64,000 nucleotides of DNA from Streptomyces wuyuanensis (lineage in GTDB: Bacteria; Actinomycetota; Actinomycetes; Streptomycetales; Streptomycetaceae). The position numbers and the translations under genes were made by a program. A model generated the notes under the pieces. That model worked only from the letters and a program-made list of their open reading frames with translations, ran no database searches and was not told where the DNA came from. Location of the stretch: contig NZ_FNHI01000014.1 of the NCBI RefSeq assembly GCF_900103455.1, positions 165,515 to 229,514 of the forward strand, given 5' to 3'. Below, in pieces: positions 18,044 to 25,817 of this stretch; position 1 is the stretch's first letter; every line of letters begins with the position of its first letter.

Positions 18044-18070
18044 GCCGCGGGGCCTGGCACCATCGGAGGT

Positions 18071-18796
18071 GTGATCCAGGTCTGCCTCAACGGGCGCCGC
18101 CGCGCGGGTGACTCCGCCGCCGTACCCATGTCACCGGAGGGGCTCGCCCGGTCGGCGTTCGCCGCGGTTTCCGCGGGCGCCTCGGAAGTGCACTTCCGCC
18201 CGAGGACGCCGTGCGGGAGCGGCTCGCTGTCACCCCGCGTGGTGGGACCGGCGGTCGAGGCCGTGCGCACGGCGGCGGGCGTGCCGGTCGGGGTGCCGGC
18301 GGACGCCTGGGCGGAGCCGGACCCGGAGCGGCGCGTCGACCGGGTCCGCTCCTGGACGGTGCTGCCCGATCTCGTGTCGGTCGACTGGCACGAGGACGGC
18401 GCCGAGGAGGTCGCCGCCGCCCTGCTGGAGCGCGGTGTGGCGGTGCAGGCGGTGATCCGTTCGGGCACGGACGCGGCCCGGCGCTTCACCGTTTCCCGGT
18501 CGGCCCCGGCGGTACGGCGCGTGCTCGCCCGGGTCGTCGACCCCGGCGTCGCGACGGCCGGGGACACCGCGCGCTCGTTGCTCGACGGCCTGGGTGCGGC
18601 GCACGGCGTTCCGGTGCTGCCGCACGGCATGGACGGCGGGGCCTGGCCGGTGCTGCGGCTGGCGGCACGGACGGGGCCGGACGTCCGCACCGGGCTGGGG
18701 GACGTGCTCCGCCTCCCGGACGGGAGGCCGGCGAAGTCGAACGCCCAACTGGTCACGGCTGCCACGCGGCTGGCACACGCCGGCCGGCGTGCCTGA
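18071..18796 (+). CDS. BKACE (DUF849) family protein with altered metal site
   Basis: A 241-residue member of the beta-keto acid cleavage enzyme family, whose typical members are Zn-dependent and condense a beta-keto acid with acetyl-CoA. Family features are seen: GASEVHFRPRTPCG, ASVxWHE-like LVSVDWHEDGAEE, PVLPHGMDGGAWPVLRLA and DVLRLPDGRPAKSNAQLV. The canonical HxH pair reads HFR here, and the conserved Glu of GLEDxL is Gly (GLGDVL). Both losses fall on metal ligands and are explained by single A-to-G changes. It may be inactive or use another chemistry. The GTG at 18071 follows GGAGGT. Confidence 0.8.
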   Translation: MIQVCLNGRRRAGDSAAVPMSPEGLARSAFAAVSAGASEVHFRPRTPCGSGSLSPRVVGPAVEAVRTAAGVPVGVPADAWAEPDPERRVDRVRSWTVLPDLVSVDWHEDGAEEVAAALLERGVAVQAVIRSGTDAARRFTVSRSAPAVRRVLARVVDPGVATAGDTARSLLDGLGAAHGVPVLPHGMDGGAWPVLRLAARTGPDVRTGLGDVLRLPDGRPAKSNAQLVTAATRLAHAGRRA

Positions 18797-18969
18797 CCGG
18801 TTCTCCGCGGGCGTGGCGGGGACCGGCTCCCTGGACCTCGAACACTTCCTGCCGGCGGGCAGGGTCCACGCCGTGACCCGCGGCCACCGCAGGATCGTTG
18901 GTCGGCACGCACCGATGATCAGCGGTCGCCGCGGCCTTCCCGCAGCCGGCCCACGGGCAGGATCAAGGT

Positions 18970-19464
18970 CTATGGCCGGAGGTCGTGCTGGTACCAGGTG
19001 CCCGACTTGCCGCCGAGATCGGCCGGGGTGGCGGGGCCGACCGGGACGAACCCGGCCTTGGTCAAGACTTTCCGGGACGCGGCGTTCTCGTGGGAGGTGG
19101 CGGCCCGCAGTGTGCGCAGACCGTGCCTCGCGATCGCGATCCGGCACAGCTCCCGGACGGTCGCTGTCGCCACGCCGCGGCCGGCGACCTGCTCCGCGAC
19201 CCGGTAGCCGAGTCTGGCGGCGCCGTCCTCCAAGTCGTACAGGTTGAACCTGCCGAGCACCGACCCGTCCTCGGCCACGAGCACGTGGAAGGCGCAGCTG
19301 CCGGCCTCCTGCTCGGCCAGCAAGGCCTTGTAACCGTCGGTGAAGCGGTCGAAGAAGTCGTCGCCGCGGTCGGGGATCGAGGCGGCGAAGTAGGTGCGGT
19401 TCGCCAGCTCGAAGGCCAGCACCGCCGGGGCGTGGCCGGCATGCAGCCGCTTCAGCTCGGGCAT
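18970..19464 (-). CDS. GNAT acetyltransferase (RimJ/RimL-like)
   Basis: A 164-residue GCN5-related N-acetyltransferase. Acetyl-CoA binding motif A is YRVAEQVAGRGVATATVRELC (Q/RxxGxG/A type), and motif B is LRAATSHENAASRKVLTKAGF, characteristic of RimJ/RimL ribosomal-protein acetyltransferases and related small-molecule enzymes. Substrate unknown. ATG at 19464 begins MPELKRL. It is convergent with the BKACE gene and divergent from the RNA ligase. Confidence 0.88.
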   Translation of the reverse strand: MPELKRLHAGHAPAVLAFELANRTYFAASIPDRGDDFFDRFTDGYKALLAEQEAGSCAFHVLVAEDGSVLGRFNLYDLEDGAARLGYRVAEQVAGRGVATATVRELCRIAIARHGLRTLRAATSHENAASRKVLTKAGFVPVGPATPADLGGKSGTWYQHDLRP

Positions 19465-19656
19465 TGCCCGACTCTACCCAGACCGGCGCTGAGGCCACCT
19501 GAGTTTCCGCCGGCGGCAGACAGCCCCAGGACCGGGGCACATGACGATCCACGGCTGGAGTACCAGGAGTACTAGCACACGGGAATTCGTTCGCCCATCG
19601 GATTTGCCTGCGGCGAGAGTTGGGCCCGATGTGACACCCGAACGAGGAGCCCGACC

Positions 19657-20751
19657 ATGTCGACGCTGCGCGTCACCGCCGAGCCGCTGACGATCCACGA
19701 GCATCCGAACGCCGACGCCCTGGAACTCGCCCAGGTGGGTCTGTACCGGGCCGTCGTCGCCAAGGGCGCCTACAGCAGCGGCGATTTCGCGGTCTACATC
19801 CCGGAGCAGGCGGTGCTCCCCGCCGCGCTCGTGGACGAGCTGGGGCTGACCGGACGACTGGCCGGCAGGGCGTCCGACCGGGTCAAGGCGGTACGGCTGC
19901 GCGGCGAGCTGTCCCAGGGCATCGTGTGTCGGCCGAAGGCCCTCGAGGACACGGACCTGGAGCGCGCGGCCGCCGAGGGCACCGACTTCGCGGAGCTGCT
20001 CGGCATCACGAAGTGGTCGCCGCCGATCCCGCCCACGATGAGCGGTGACGTGGAGGCGGCACCCGAACTCCTGCCCTGGGTCGACATCGAGAACCTGCAG
20101 CGCCATCCGGACGTCTTCGCGCCCGGCGAGCCCGTCGTCGTCACCGAGAAGCTCCACGGGACGGCCTGCCTGGTGACCTATGTCGCCGGGAACGCCGACG
20201 CGCTTCCCGGGGAACCGGCGGGGAAGGTCCTGGTGTCGTCCAAGGGGTTCGGCGCGAAGGGCCTCGCCCTGAAGGAGGACCCGCGCAATCTCTACTGGCG
20301 CGCGGTGCGCGGCCACGGCGTGCCGGAGGCGGCGGCGCGGCTCGCCACCGAACTGGGGGCGACACGGGTCGGCATCTTCGGCGAGGTGTACGGAGCCGGG
20401 GTGCAGGACCTTTCGTACGGCGCGAACGCCCGGTCCTCCGGACTCGGTTTCGCCGCGTTCGACGTGTCGGCCGAGATCGACGGCCGGGTCCACTGGCTGG
20501 ACGCGGCGCGGCTGCTCGAAGGGGAGCTCCCCCTGGTACCGCGTCTGTACGAAGGACCGTTCGCACTGGAGAAGGTGCTCGGGCTGGCGAGCGGGCGGGA
20601 GACCGTCTCGGGCCAGGAGCTCCATCTGCGCGAGGGTGTCGTCGTCCGGCCCGTGACCGAGCGCTGGAGCCCGGTGGTGGCCGGCAGGGCGATCGTCAAG
20701 TCCGTCAGCCCGGCCTATCTCACCCGCAAGGGCGGCACCGAGTACGAGTGA
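19657..20751 (+). CDS. ATP-dependent RNA ligase, Rnl5 (DraRnl) type
   Basis: A 364-residue RNA ligase. An N-terminal OB-like domain (about residues 1-125, beginning LRVTAEPLTIHEHPNADALE) precedes a nucleotidyltransferase domain: motif I EKLHGTA with nucleophile Lys165, motif Ia VSSKGFG, motif III IFGEVYG, motif IV EGVVVRP and motif V AIVKSVS. This domain order and the position of the lysine match the Deinococcus radiodurans Rnl5 family, which seals 3'-OH/5'-PO4 nicks in RNA. No kinase, phosphatase or methyltransferase partner is adjacent, unlike Pnkp-Hen1 systems. GAGGAG ribosome site precedes ATG 19657. Confidence 0.88.
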   Translation: MSTLRVTAEPLTIHEHPNADALELAQVGLYRAVVAKGAYSSGDFAVYIPEQAVLPAALVDELGLTGRLAGRASDRVKAVRLRGELSQGIVCRPKALEDTDLERAAAEGTDFAELLGITKWSPPIPPTMSGDVEAAPELLPWVDIENLQRHPDVFAPGEPVVVTEKLHGTACLVTYVAGNADALPGEPAGKVLVSSKGFGAKGLALKEDPRNLYWRAVRGHGVPEAAARLATELGATRVGIFGEVYGAGVQDLSYGANARSSGLGFAAFDVSAEIDGRVHWLDAARLLEGELPLVPRLYEGPFALEKVLGLASGRETVSGQELHLREGVVVRPVTERWSPVVAGRAIVKSVSPAYLTRKGGTEYE

Positions 20752-20760
20752 GCGTCCTGC

Positions 20761-20797
20761 GCATGGTGGCCCGTCACGGGGGTGCGGACCGCCATGC
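20761..20797. terminator. possible hairpin after RNA ligase gene
   Basis: GCATGG and CCATGC arms enclose about 25 GC-rich bases just after the RNA ligase stop. The stem is short, so terminator status is tentative. The remaining bases to 20992 hold only partial direct repeats (GTACGCC-type). Confidence 0.3.
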
Positions 20798-20992
20798 GCC
20801 GGCATACTTCCGGCCACGCCGGGGCCGTACGCCGGCATCCCACCGGAGACCCCGGGGTCGTACGCCCGCGTCCGGCCGGACCACGTGGACCTGCCGTCCG
20901 TCGCGGGAGGCCGGCGACCGCGATTCCTCGCCCCGTGCCCACGGTCGGCGCAATGGGACCCGGCCGGGGCGGGGCGGACGGAGACTCGGCGG

Positions 20993-21706
20993 GTGCAGGC
21001 GAAACACGGTGCGTTCCTGACGTGGGCGATGGTGGCGCTCACGCTGACGACGGGAATGGTGGAGGCGATCAGCTTCCTCGCGCTGGGGCCGGTGTTCACG
21101 GCCGTCCAGACCGGCACCATGCTGCTGCTGTCGTTCGCGCTCGCGGGAGTGGCCGGACTGTCCATCGCACCCTGCCTGGCCTCGCTGGTGGGGTTCACCG
21201 TGGGAGCCGTGCTCTCCGCGCGCTTCGAGTCGCGGTCCCAGGTCCGGGGCCGCCGGTGGTTCCGGGAGGCGCTCGTCGCCGAGGGCCTGGTGCTGACCGC
21301 GGCCGCCGCGGTGGCGTGGGGGATCGAGCGGCACGGCGAATCGCTCACCGGGCGGCACTACATGGTGGCCGGGCTGGTGGCGCTGGCGATGGGCGTCAGG
21401 AACGTCTCGACGCTCCGGGCGGGGGTACGGGGCCTGCCGACGACGGTGACGACCCGGGCGTTCACGGCGCTGATCGGCGGCTCCCCGCTCGCGGTGGACG
21501 CCCGCATCGCGCCCGGCGCGGGCAACCAGGTCCGGCGGGCCGCATCGGTGGCGGCGATGTTCGCCGGCGGTCTGTTCGGTGCGTGGCTGCTGCACGACGG
21601 CCGGCTCAGCGCCGCCGTGGTCCTGCTGGTCACCGCGGCGCTCGTGCTGGCCATCGCCCTGAGCTTCACATGGGTACCGCGGGAGGGGACCTCCGAGGCC
21701 GGCTGA
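20993..21706 (+). CDS. DUF1275 (YoaK-like) membrane protein
   Basis: A 237-residue membrane protein of the DUF1275 family, with about six hydrophobic segments: FLTWAMVALTLTTGMVEAISFLALG, MLLLSFALAGVAGL, LASLVGFTVGAVL, LVLTAAAAVAWG, MVAGLVALAMGVRN and two more near the C-terminus. The MVEAISFLALGPVFTAVQTGT and ALAMGVRN motifs define the family. Function unknown. The GTG at 20993 (VQAKHGAF) sits directly before the first membrane span and is preferred to an upstream in-frame start at 20885. Confidence 0.82.
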   Translation: MQAKHGAFLTWAMVALTLTTGMVEAISFLALGPVFTAVQTGTMLLLSFALAGVAGLSIAPCLASLVGFTVGAVLSARFESRSQVRGRRWFREALVAEGLVLTAAAAVAWGIERHGESLTGRHYMVAGLVALAMGVRNVSTLRAGVRGLPTTVTTRAFTALIGGSPLAVDARIAPGAGNQVRRAASVAAMFAGGLFGAWLLHDGRLSAAVVLLVTAALVLAIALSFTWVPREGTSEAG

Positions 21707-21763
21707 GGCCCCGTGGACCGTGTGGCTCCCCGGGGGCTTGGGACCACGGTTCCCCACGTGCCG

Positions 21764-22243
21764 TCAGTCCCCGGCGCCCGGCGCCCGTCTGCGCTCCGGC
21801 AGCAGCCTGGAGCCCGCCATCCGCTCGCCGAACGCGTCGCCCGGGTTGGACAGCACACAGGTCTCCAGCGAGAGGCAGCCGCAGCCGATGCAGTCGGTGA
21901 GATGGTCGCGCAGCCGTACGAGCTGCTTGATGCGCTCGTCGAGTTCGGCGCGCCAGCCCTCGGACAGGCGCGCCCAGTCCTCCCGGTTGGGGGTGCGGCC
22001 CTGCGGCAGGTCGGCCAAGGCGTCGCGGACCACGGCGAGCGGGATGCCGACCCTTTGCGCGGCGCGGACGAAGGCGACCCGGCGCAGCGCGTCACGGCCG
22101 TACCGGCGCTGGTTGCCGGCGGTCCGGCTGCTGCTGATGAGCCCTTTGGCCTCGTAGAAACGCAGGGCGGACACGGCGGCGCCGCTGCGTGCGGCCAGCT
22201 GGCCGACGGTGAGTTCGGGGGCGTTCGAGGGAGTCTGCGGCAC
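21764..22243 (-). CDS. soxR: redox-sensitive MerR-type regulator SoxR
   Basis: A 159-residue MerR-family protein with the N-terminal winged HTH (LTVGQLAARSGAAVSALRFYEAKGLISSSRTAGNQRRY). The SoxR-specific [2Fe-2S] cluster motif CIGCGCLSLETC places cysteines at 118, 121, 123 and 129 (CX2CXCX5C). In Streptomyces SoxR responds to redox-active compounds and controls a small set of export and reductase genes directly. I did not find a convincing SoxR box in the 118-bp gap to the divergent MaoC gene. Confidence 0.93.
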   Translation of the reverse strand: MPQTPSNAPELTVGQLAARSGAAVSALRFYEAKGLISSSRTAGNQRRYGRDALRRVAFVRAAQRVGIPLAVVRDALADLPQGRTPNREDWARLSEGWRAELDERIKQLVRLRDHLTDCIGCGCLSLETCVLSNPGDAFGERMAGSRLLPERRRAPGAGD

Positions 22244-22278
22244 CCCCGCAGCCTACGGGAGCGCGTCGCGGCCATCCG

Positions 22279-22307
22279 TTGACAGAAGCCGCCGACCCGA
22301 CCATGCT
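22279..22307 (+). promoter_or_regulatory. promoter of maoC-like gene (TTGACA-N17-CATGCT)
   Basis: A perfect -35 TTGACA at 22279-22284 is followed after 17 bases by CATGCT at 22302-22307. The -10 overlaps the start of the palindrome at 22306-22321, which is what a repressor-controlled vegetative promoter would look like. Confidence 0.6.
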
Positions 22308-22321
22308 AAGCAGTCGCTTAG
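22306..22321. promoter_or_regulatory. operator CTAAGC-AGTC-GCTTAG
   Basis: A perfect 6-bp inverted repeat with 4-base spacer at the start site of the MaoC gene. The same arms and spacing occur upstream of the TetR gene at 22910-23533 (CTGAGC-AAGC-GCTTAG at 23592-23607), suggesting a common repressor. Confidence 0.55.
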
Positions 22322-22360
22322 ACGTGTGCAGGACCGGGTGAGAGAGGCAGGGACAGGGAC

Positions 22361-22822
22361 ATGGCCGAGCCGAGGATCTTCACGTCCGCCAAGGAGCTGG
22401 CCGCCGGGGTCGGCGAGCAGCTGGGGCACAGCGACTGGCTGGAGGTCGACCAGAAGCGGATCGACCTCTTCGCCGAGGCCACCGGCGACCACCAGTGGAT
22501 CCACGTGGACCCCGAACGCGCGGCCGGGGGACCGTTCGGGACGACCATCGCGCACGGCTATCTGACACTCTCGCTGCTGCCGGCGCTCGTACCCCAGATC
22601 ATGCGGGTCGAGGGCATGAGGATGGGCATCAACTACGGGACCAACAAGGTCCGTTTCCCCGCCCCGGTCCCGGTGGGCTCGCGGGTGCGGGCGAGCGCGT
22701 CCCTGAAGAGCGTCGAGGAGGCGGGCGGCGGTGTGCAGGTGACGGCCGTGGTCACGGTGGAGCGCGAGGGCGGCGACAAGCCGGTGTGCGTCGCCGAGTC
22801 GGTGTCGCGCTACTTCTTCTGA
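22361..22822 (+). CDS. MaoC-family (R)-specific enoyl-CoA hydratase
   Basis: A 153-residue hot-dog-fold hydratase of the MaoC group. The catalytic Asp-x4-His motif appears in ATGDHQWIHVDPERA, and the family signature GPFGTTIAHGYLTLSLLP and NYGTNKVRFPAPVPVGSRVR follow. It would hydrate 2-enoyl-CoA to (R)-3-hydroxyacyl-CoA. Transcribed alone from a strong-looking promoter overlapped by a palindrome, and flanked by a TetR gene whose own promoter carries the same palindrome type. A bidirectional terminator follows. Confidence 0.9.
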   Translation: MAEPRIFTSAKELAAGVGEQLGHSDWLEVDQKRIDLFAEATGDHQWIHVDPERAAGGPFGTTIAHGYLTLSLLPALVPQIMRVEGMRMGINYGTNKVRFPAPVPVGSRVRASASLKSVEEAGGGVQVTAVVTVEREGGDKPVCVAESVSRYFF

Positions 22823-22832
22823 TCCACGGGCC

Positions 22833-22865
22833 GGGCCCTCCGGACGGACGCACCGCGGAGGGCCC
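22833..22865. terminator. bidirectional hairpin terminator between MaoC and TetR genes
   Basis: GGGCCCTCCG and CGGAGGGCCC form a perfect 10-bp stem with a 13-base loop, located between convergent genes. Confidence 0.7.
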
Positions 22866-22909
22866 GCCGCTTCCGCACCTCAGGCGCGGGCAGTTCCGTG
22901 CGGGCGCGG

Positions 22910-23533
22910 TCAGTTCCGTGCGGACACCATGCGCAGGACCAGATCGGCGTACAGCTCACCGACCTCCTCCGGCGACCTGCGCCCCCGGACGTTGAACCAG
23001 CGGGCCACGTCGATGCAGAGCGACAGCACCGCGAGCGTGGTGCCGGGCACGTCGGGGACGTCGAACTCGCCCGACTCCACGCCGTCGCGCAGGATCCCGC
23101 GCACCACCGCGTCGCTGCGCCGGCGCAGCTCCACGATCTCGGCGCGGTGCTCCTCGGACAGGGCGTCGATCTCGTACTGCACCACGCGGGCGGTGTCGTG
23201 CCGGCCCGCGTGCCAGCGGACGAACGAGCGCACCGCCTCGGCCAGCCGCTCACCCGGACTGCCACCGCGCTCGGACGCGGCCGACAGCACCTCGAGCGCC
23301 TTGTCGTGCCCGATCCGGCTGATCCGGTGGAGCAGCTCTTCCTTGGTCTTGTAGTGGATGTACAGGGCGGCCGGGCTCATGCCCGCCCGGCCGGCGATGT
23401 CCCGGGTCGTCGTCGCGTGGTAGCCCCGCTCGGCGAAGGCCTCGACGGCGGCGACGAGGAGCTTGCGCGCGGCCTCGGGCGCGACCTCGCCCCACGGCAC
23501 GTCCTCGGCCGTCGTGTCCTGCGCCGCAGTCAT
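22910..23533 (-). CDS. TetR-family regulator (CTAAGC-type operator)
   Basis: About 207 residues. HTH region EAFAERGYHATTTRDIAGRAGMSPAALYIHYKTKEELLHRI is a canonical TetR DNA-binding domain; the C-terminal domain (VRSFVRWHAGRHDTARVVQYEIDALSEEHRAEIVELRRRSDAVVRGIL) resembles regulators of acyl-CoA metabolism. ATG at 23533 is chosen for its match to the family. Its upstream region holds CTGAGC-AAGC-GCTTAG, so autoregulation together with control of the MaoC gene is likely (inference). Confidence 0.9.
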   Translation of the reverse strand: MTAAQDTTAEDVPWGEVAPEAARKLLVAAVEAFAERGYHATTTRDIAGRAGMSPAALYIHYKTKEELLHRISRIGHDKALEVLSAASERGGSPGERLAEAVRSFVRWHAGRHDTARVVQYEIDALSEEHRAEIVELRRRSDAVVRGILRDGVESGEFDVPDVPGTTLAVLSLCIDVARWFNVRGRRSPEEVGELYADLVLRMVSARN

Positions 23534-23591
23534 GGCTCTCCCCTTCTGCCCGCAGTCCCTGTGAGTGCGGGACGAACACCATACCCCGAAC

Positions 23592-23607
23592 CTGAGCAAG
23601 CGCTTAG
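23592..23607. promoter_or_regulatory. operator CTGAGC-AAGC-GCTTAG upstream of TetR gene
   Basis: Inverted repeat with one mismatch in the arms, 59 bp upstream of the TetR start and overlapping the likely -35 of a TATGGT promoter on the minus strand. Same architecture as 22306-22321. Confidence 0.5.
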
Positions 23608-23719
23608 TGCATCGGCGCGGCTTCCGTGGCGAAACGGTCCGGGAGGGGCCGGAAACCGGCCCGGAAGCCGCACGGCACCAGGGGCGGGCCGGCCGGTAGC
23701 CGGCGGTCCGCGGTCCAGG

Positions 23720-23840
23720 GCGCCTCAGCGCCCCGACCCGCCCGGCCGCGGCACCACACCTCCCGCTGCCCACCGGTCCGCCGCGCCTCAGCGCCCCGAC
23801 CCGCCCGGCCGCGGCACCACACCTCCCGCTGCCCACCGGT
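23720..23840. repeat. two perfect 58-bp direct repeats
   Basis: Bases 23720-23777 and 23783-23840 are identical, separated by 5 bases, period 63. They fill most of the gap between the acyl-CoA dehydrogenase stop and the TetR promoter (23608-23864). The unit is GC-rich and contains short internal palindromes (GCGCCTCAGCGC-like). No coding signal is seen in this gap. Confidence 0.85.
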
Positions 23841-23864
23841 ACACGGCACCGCAGGTCATGCCGC

Positions 23865-25016
23865 TCAGAACGCCGACACCCCGGTGAGGTCCCGCCCGAT
23901 GATCAGCTTCTGGATCTGGCTGGTGCCCTCGTACAGCGTCATCACCCGTGCGTCCCGGAGCAGCTTCCCGACCGGGTACTCGTCGATGTAGCCGTACCCG
24001 CCGAAGACCTGGAGGGCGTTGTTCGCGGCGCGCACGGCCGCCTCGGAGGCGAAGAGCTTCGCCTTGGACGCCGCGGTCGCGAAGTCCTCGCCCCGGTCGA
24101 CGAGATCGGCGACCCGCCACGTCAGCAGGCGCGCCGCGTCCACGTCCACGGCGATGTCGCTGATGAGCTCCTGCACCAGCTGGTACGAGGCGATCGGCTT
24201 GCCGAACTGCTCACGCGCGGCCGCGTGGCCGACGGCGGCGTCGAGGGCCGCCTGCGCTATGCCGACACAGCCCGCGGCCACCGACATACGGCCCTTGGCG
24301 AGCGCGGACATGGCCACCGAGAAGCCCTTGCCCGCCGGGCCGAGCATCGCGCCGGCGGGCACCCGGACGTCCTGCAGGACCAGCTCGGCGGTGGCCTGGC
24401 CGCGCAGGCCGAGCTTCCCGTGGATGGTGCGCCGGGTCAGCCCGGAGGTCTCGGCGGGGACGAGGAACGCGGAGATGCCGCGGTGGCCCGGCGCCTCGCC
24501 GGTGCGGGCGAAGAGCAGGACGACGTCGGCCCACGTGCCGTTGGTGATGAACATCTTCGAGCCGTTGATCACGTAGTCGTCTCCGTCCCGCACGGCGCGG
24601 GTCGTGAGGCTGCCCGCGTCGGAGCCGGTTCCGGGTTCGGTGAGGCCGAAGCAGCCGAGGGCCTCGCCCGCGGTGAGCAGCGGCAGCCACCTGCGCTTCT
24701 GCTCCCGGCTCCCCCAGCCCGCGATCGTCTTGGCGACGAGGCCCAGGGAGACCGAGACGATCCCGCGGACCGAGGAGTCCCCGCGGCCGAGCTCCTCCGC
24801 GACCAGGCAGTACGCGAGGTGGTCGCCGCCCGAGCCCCCGTACTCCTCGTCGATGGTCAGCCCGAGGAACCCGACCGAGCCGAGCTTCTTCACGATCGCC
24901 CGGTCGACGTCCTCGGCCCGGTCCCACTCGGCGGCGTGCGGGGCGACCTCACGCTCGACGAAGTCGCGCGCGAGCCGGCGCACCGCCCGCTGCTCCTCGC
25001 TCAGCTCCAGGTTCAC
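23865..25016 (-). CDS. acyl-CoA dehydrogenase
   Basis: About 383 residues, an ordinary ACAD-fold enzyme. Motifs: CFGLTEPGTGSDAGSLTTRA (FAD and substrate), NGSKMFITNG, RMSVAAGCVGIAQAALD, REQFGKPIASYQLVQELISD, and the C-terminal base region QVFGGYGYIDEYPVGKLLRDARVMTLYEGTSQIQKLIIGRDL with the catalytic Glu in YEGTS. This fits a short-chain or branched acyl-CoA dehydrogenase. The GTG at 25016 (VNLELSEEQRAV) is chosen from family N-termini; in-frame GTGs at 25019 and 25031 exist. Divergent from a TetR gene with a 17-bp palindrome between them. Confidence 0.9.
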   Translation of the reverse strand: MNLELSEEQRAVRRLARDFVEREVAPHAAEWDRAEDVDRAIVKKLGSVGFLGLTIDEEYGGSGGDHLAYCLVAEELGRGDSSVRGIVSVSLGLVAKTIAGWGSREQKRRWLPLLTAGEALGCFGLTEPGTGSDAGSLTTRAVRDGDDYVINGSKMFITNGTWADVVLLFARTGEAPGHRGISAFLVPAETSGLTRRTIHGKLGLRGQATAELVLQDVRVPAGAMLGPAGKGFSVAMSALAKGRMSVAAGCVGIAQAALDAAVGHAAAREQFGKPIASYQLVQELISDIAVDVDAARLLTWRVADLVDRGEDFATAASKAKLFASEAAVRAANNALQVFGGYGYIDEYPVGKLLRDARVMTLYEGTSQIQKLIIGRDLTGVSAF

Positions 25017-25035
25017 CACGGGCCACCCCACTTTT

Positions 25036-25052
25036 AACTAACACTGCTAGTT
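25036..25052. promoter_or_regulatory. 17-bp operator between ACAD and TetR genes
   Basis: AACTAACACTGCTAGTT, a near-perfect palindrome centred at 25044. Its reverse complement differs by a single base from the site at 30708-30724 before the ALDH-ADH operon. It overlaps the region of the -35 of the TetR promoter and lies 20 bp from the ACAD start. Confidence 0.7.
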
Positions 25053-25068
25053 TCTGTTCGGCAGGGCC

Positions 25069-25074
25069 TACTAT
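25069..25074 (+). promoter_or_regulatory. TACTAT -10 for leaderless TetR transcript
   Basis: TACTAT lies 7 bases before the ATG at 25082, so the transcript probably starts at or next to the start codon. The 17-bp operator covers the -35 position. Confidence 0.5.
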
Positions 25075-25081
25075 GTGCCGC

Positions 25082-25759
25082 ATGGCCCGACCGCGCAAGC
25101 CCCTCCTCAGCAGAGAACGCATCGTCGGGACGGCGAGCGCGCTGGTGGACGCGGATGGCCTGGACGCGGTCTCCACCCGGCGCCTCGCCGCGGAACTCGG
25201 CGTCAGCGGCCCCTCGCTCTACAACCACTTCCGCAACAAGGACGAGATCCTCGACGCCGTGGCCGACGCCGTCAGCGCCAAGGTCGATCTGTCGATGTTC
25301 GACGAGTCCGACCCCCGTGACTGGCGCACCGCGCTGCACGACTGGGCGGTCTCCTACCGGGCGGCTCTCACCGCACACCCCAACGTCGTCCCGGTCCTGG
25401 CCCGCGGCCCGGGCCGCCGCCCCGCCGGCCTCAAGGTCGCCGACGCCGTCTTCGGCGCGATGGTCCGCGCGGGCTGGCCGGCCGCCCAGGCCACCCACAT
25501 CGGCGCCCTGATGCGCTACTTCATCACCGGCTCGGCCCTCGGCTCGTTCGCCGGCGGCTTCGTCGACGACGAGACCGCCTACGACCCCTCCGACTACCCC
25601 CACCTCGGCCAGGCCCATCTCCTCGCCGAACGCCAGGAGAAGATCGACGAGGGCGCGTTCGAGACCGGACTGCGGGCCCTGCTGGACGGGCTCGCCGCGC
25701 AGTACGAGGAGGGCACGCGGGCCAAGCGGGCGAAGACCCCGCCGGCGGACGGCTCGTAG
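25082..25759 (+). CDS. TetR-family regulator (AACTAGC-type operator)
   Basis: About 225 residues. HTH SALVDADGLDAVSTRRLAAELGVSGPSLYNHFRNKDEILDAV, followed by a TetR C-terminal ligand domain of the type seen in tetracycline-repressor-like regulators (RYFITGSALGSFAGGFVDDE). ATG 25082 (MARPRKPLL) is chosen because a -10 element places the transcript start there; ATG 25073 is in frame. Likely controls itself, the divergent acyl-CoA dehydrogenase, and the ALDH-ADH operon 5 kb away through a matching palindrome. Confidence 0.9.
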   Translation: MARPRKPLLSRERIVGTASALVDADGLDAVSTRRLAAELGVSGPSLYNHFRNKDEILDAVADAVSAKVDLSMFDESDPRDWRTALHDWAVSYRAALTAHPNVVPVLARGPGRRPAGLKVADAVFGAMVRAGWPAAQATHIGALMRYFITGSALGSFAGGFVDDETAYDPSDYPHLGQAHLLAERQEKIDEGAFETGLRALLDGLAAQYEEGTRAKRAKTPPADGS

Positions 25760-25817
25760 CTCCGGCGGCACCCGCAGCGGTACCCGGCCCGCCGTCCGGC
25801 ACCCGGAGCGACGCACC

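Noticed and set aside
22244..22360. SoxR box between soxR and the MaoC gene
   Set aside because: The only clear palindrome there, CTAAGC-AGTC-GCTTAG, matches a second site at a TetR promoter and does not resemble a SoxR site.
23720..23840. Possible CRISPR-like repeats
   Set aside because: Only two copies of a 58-bp unit with a 5-bp gap; no spacers and no cas genes.
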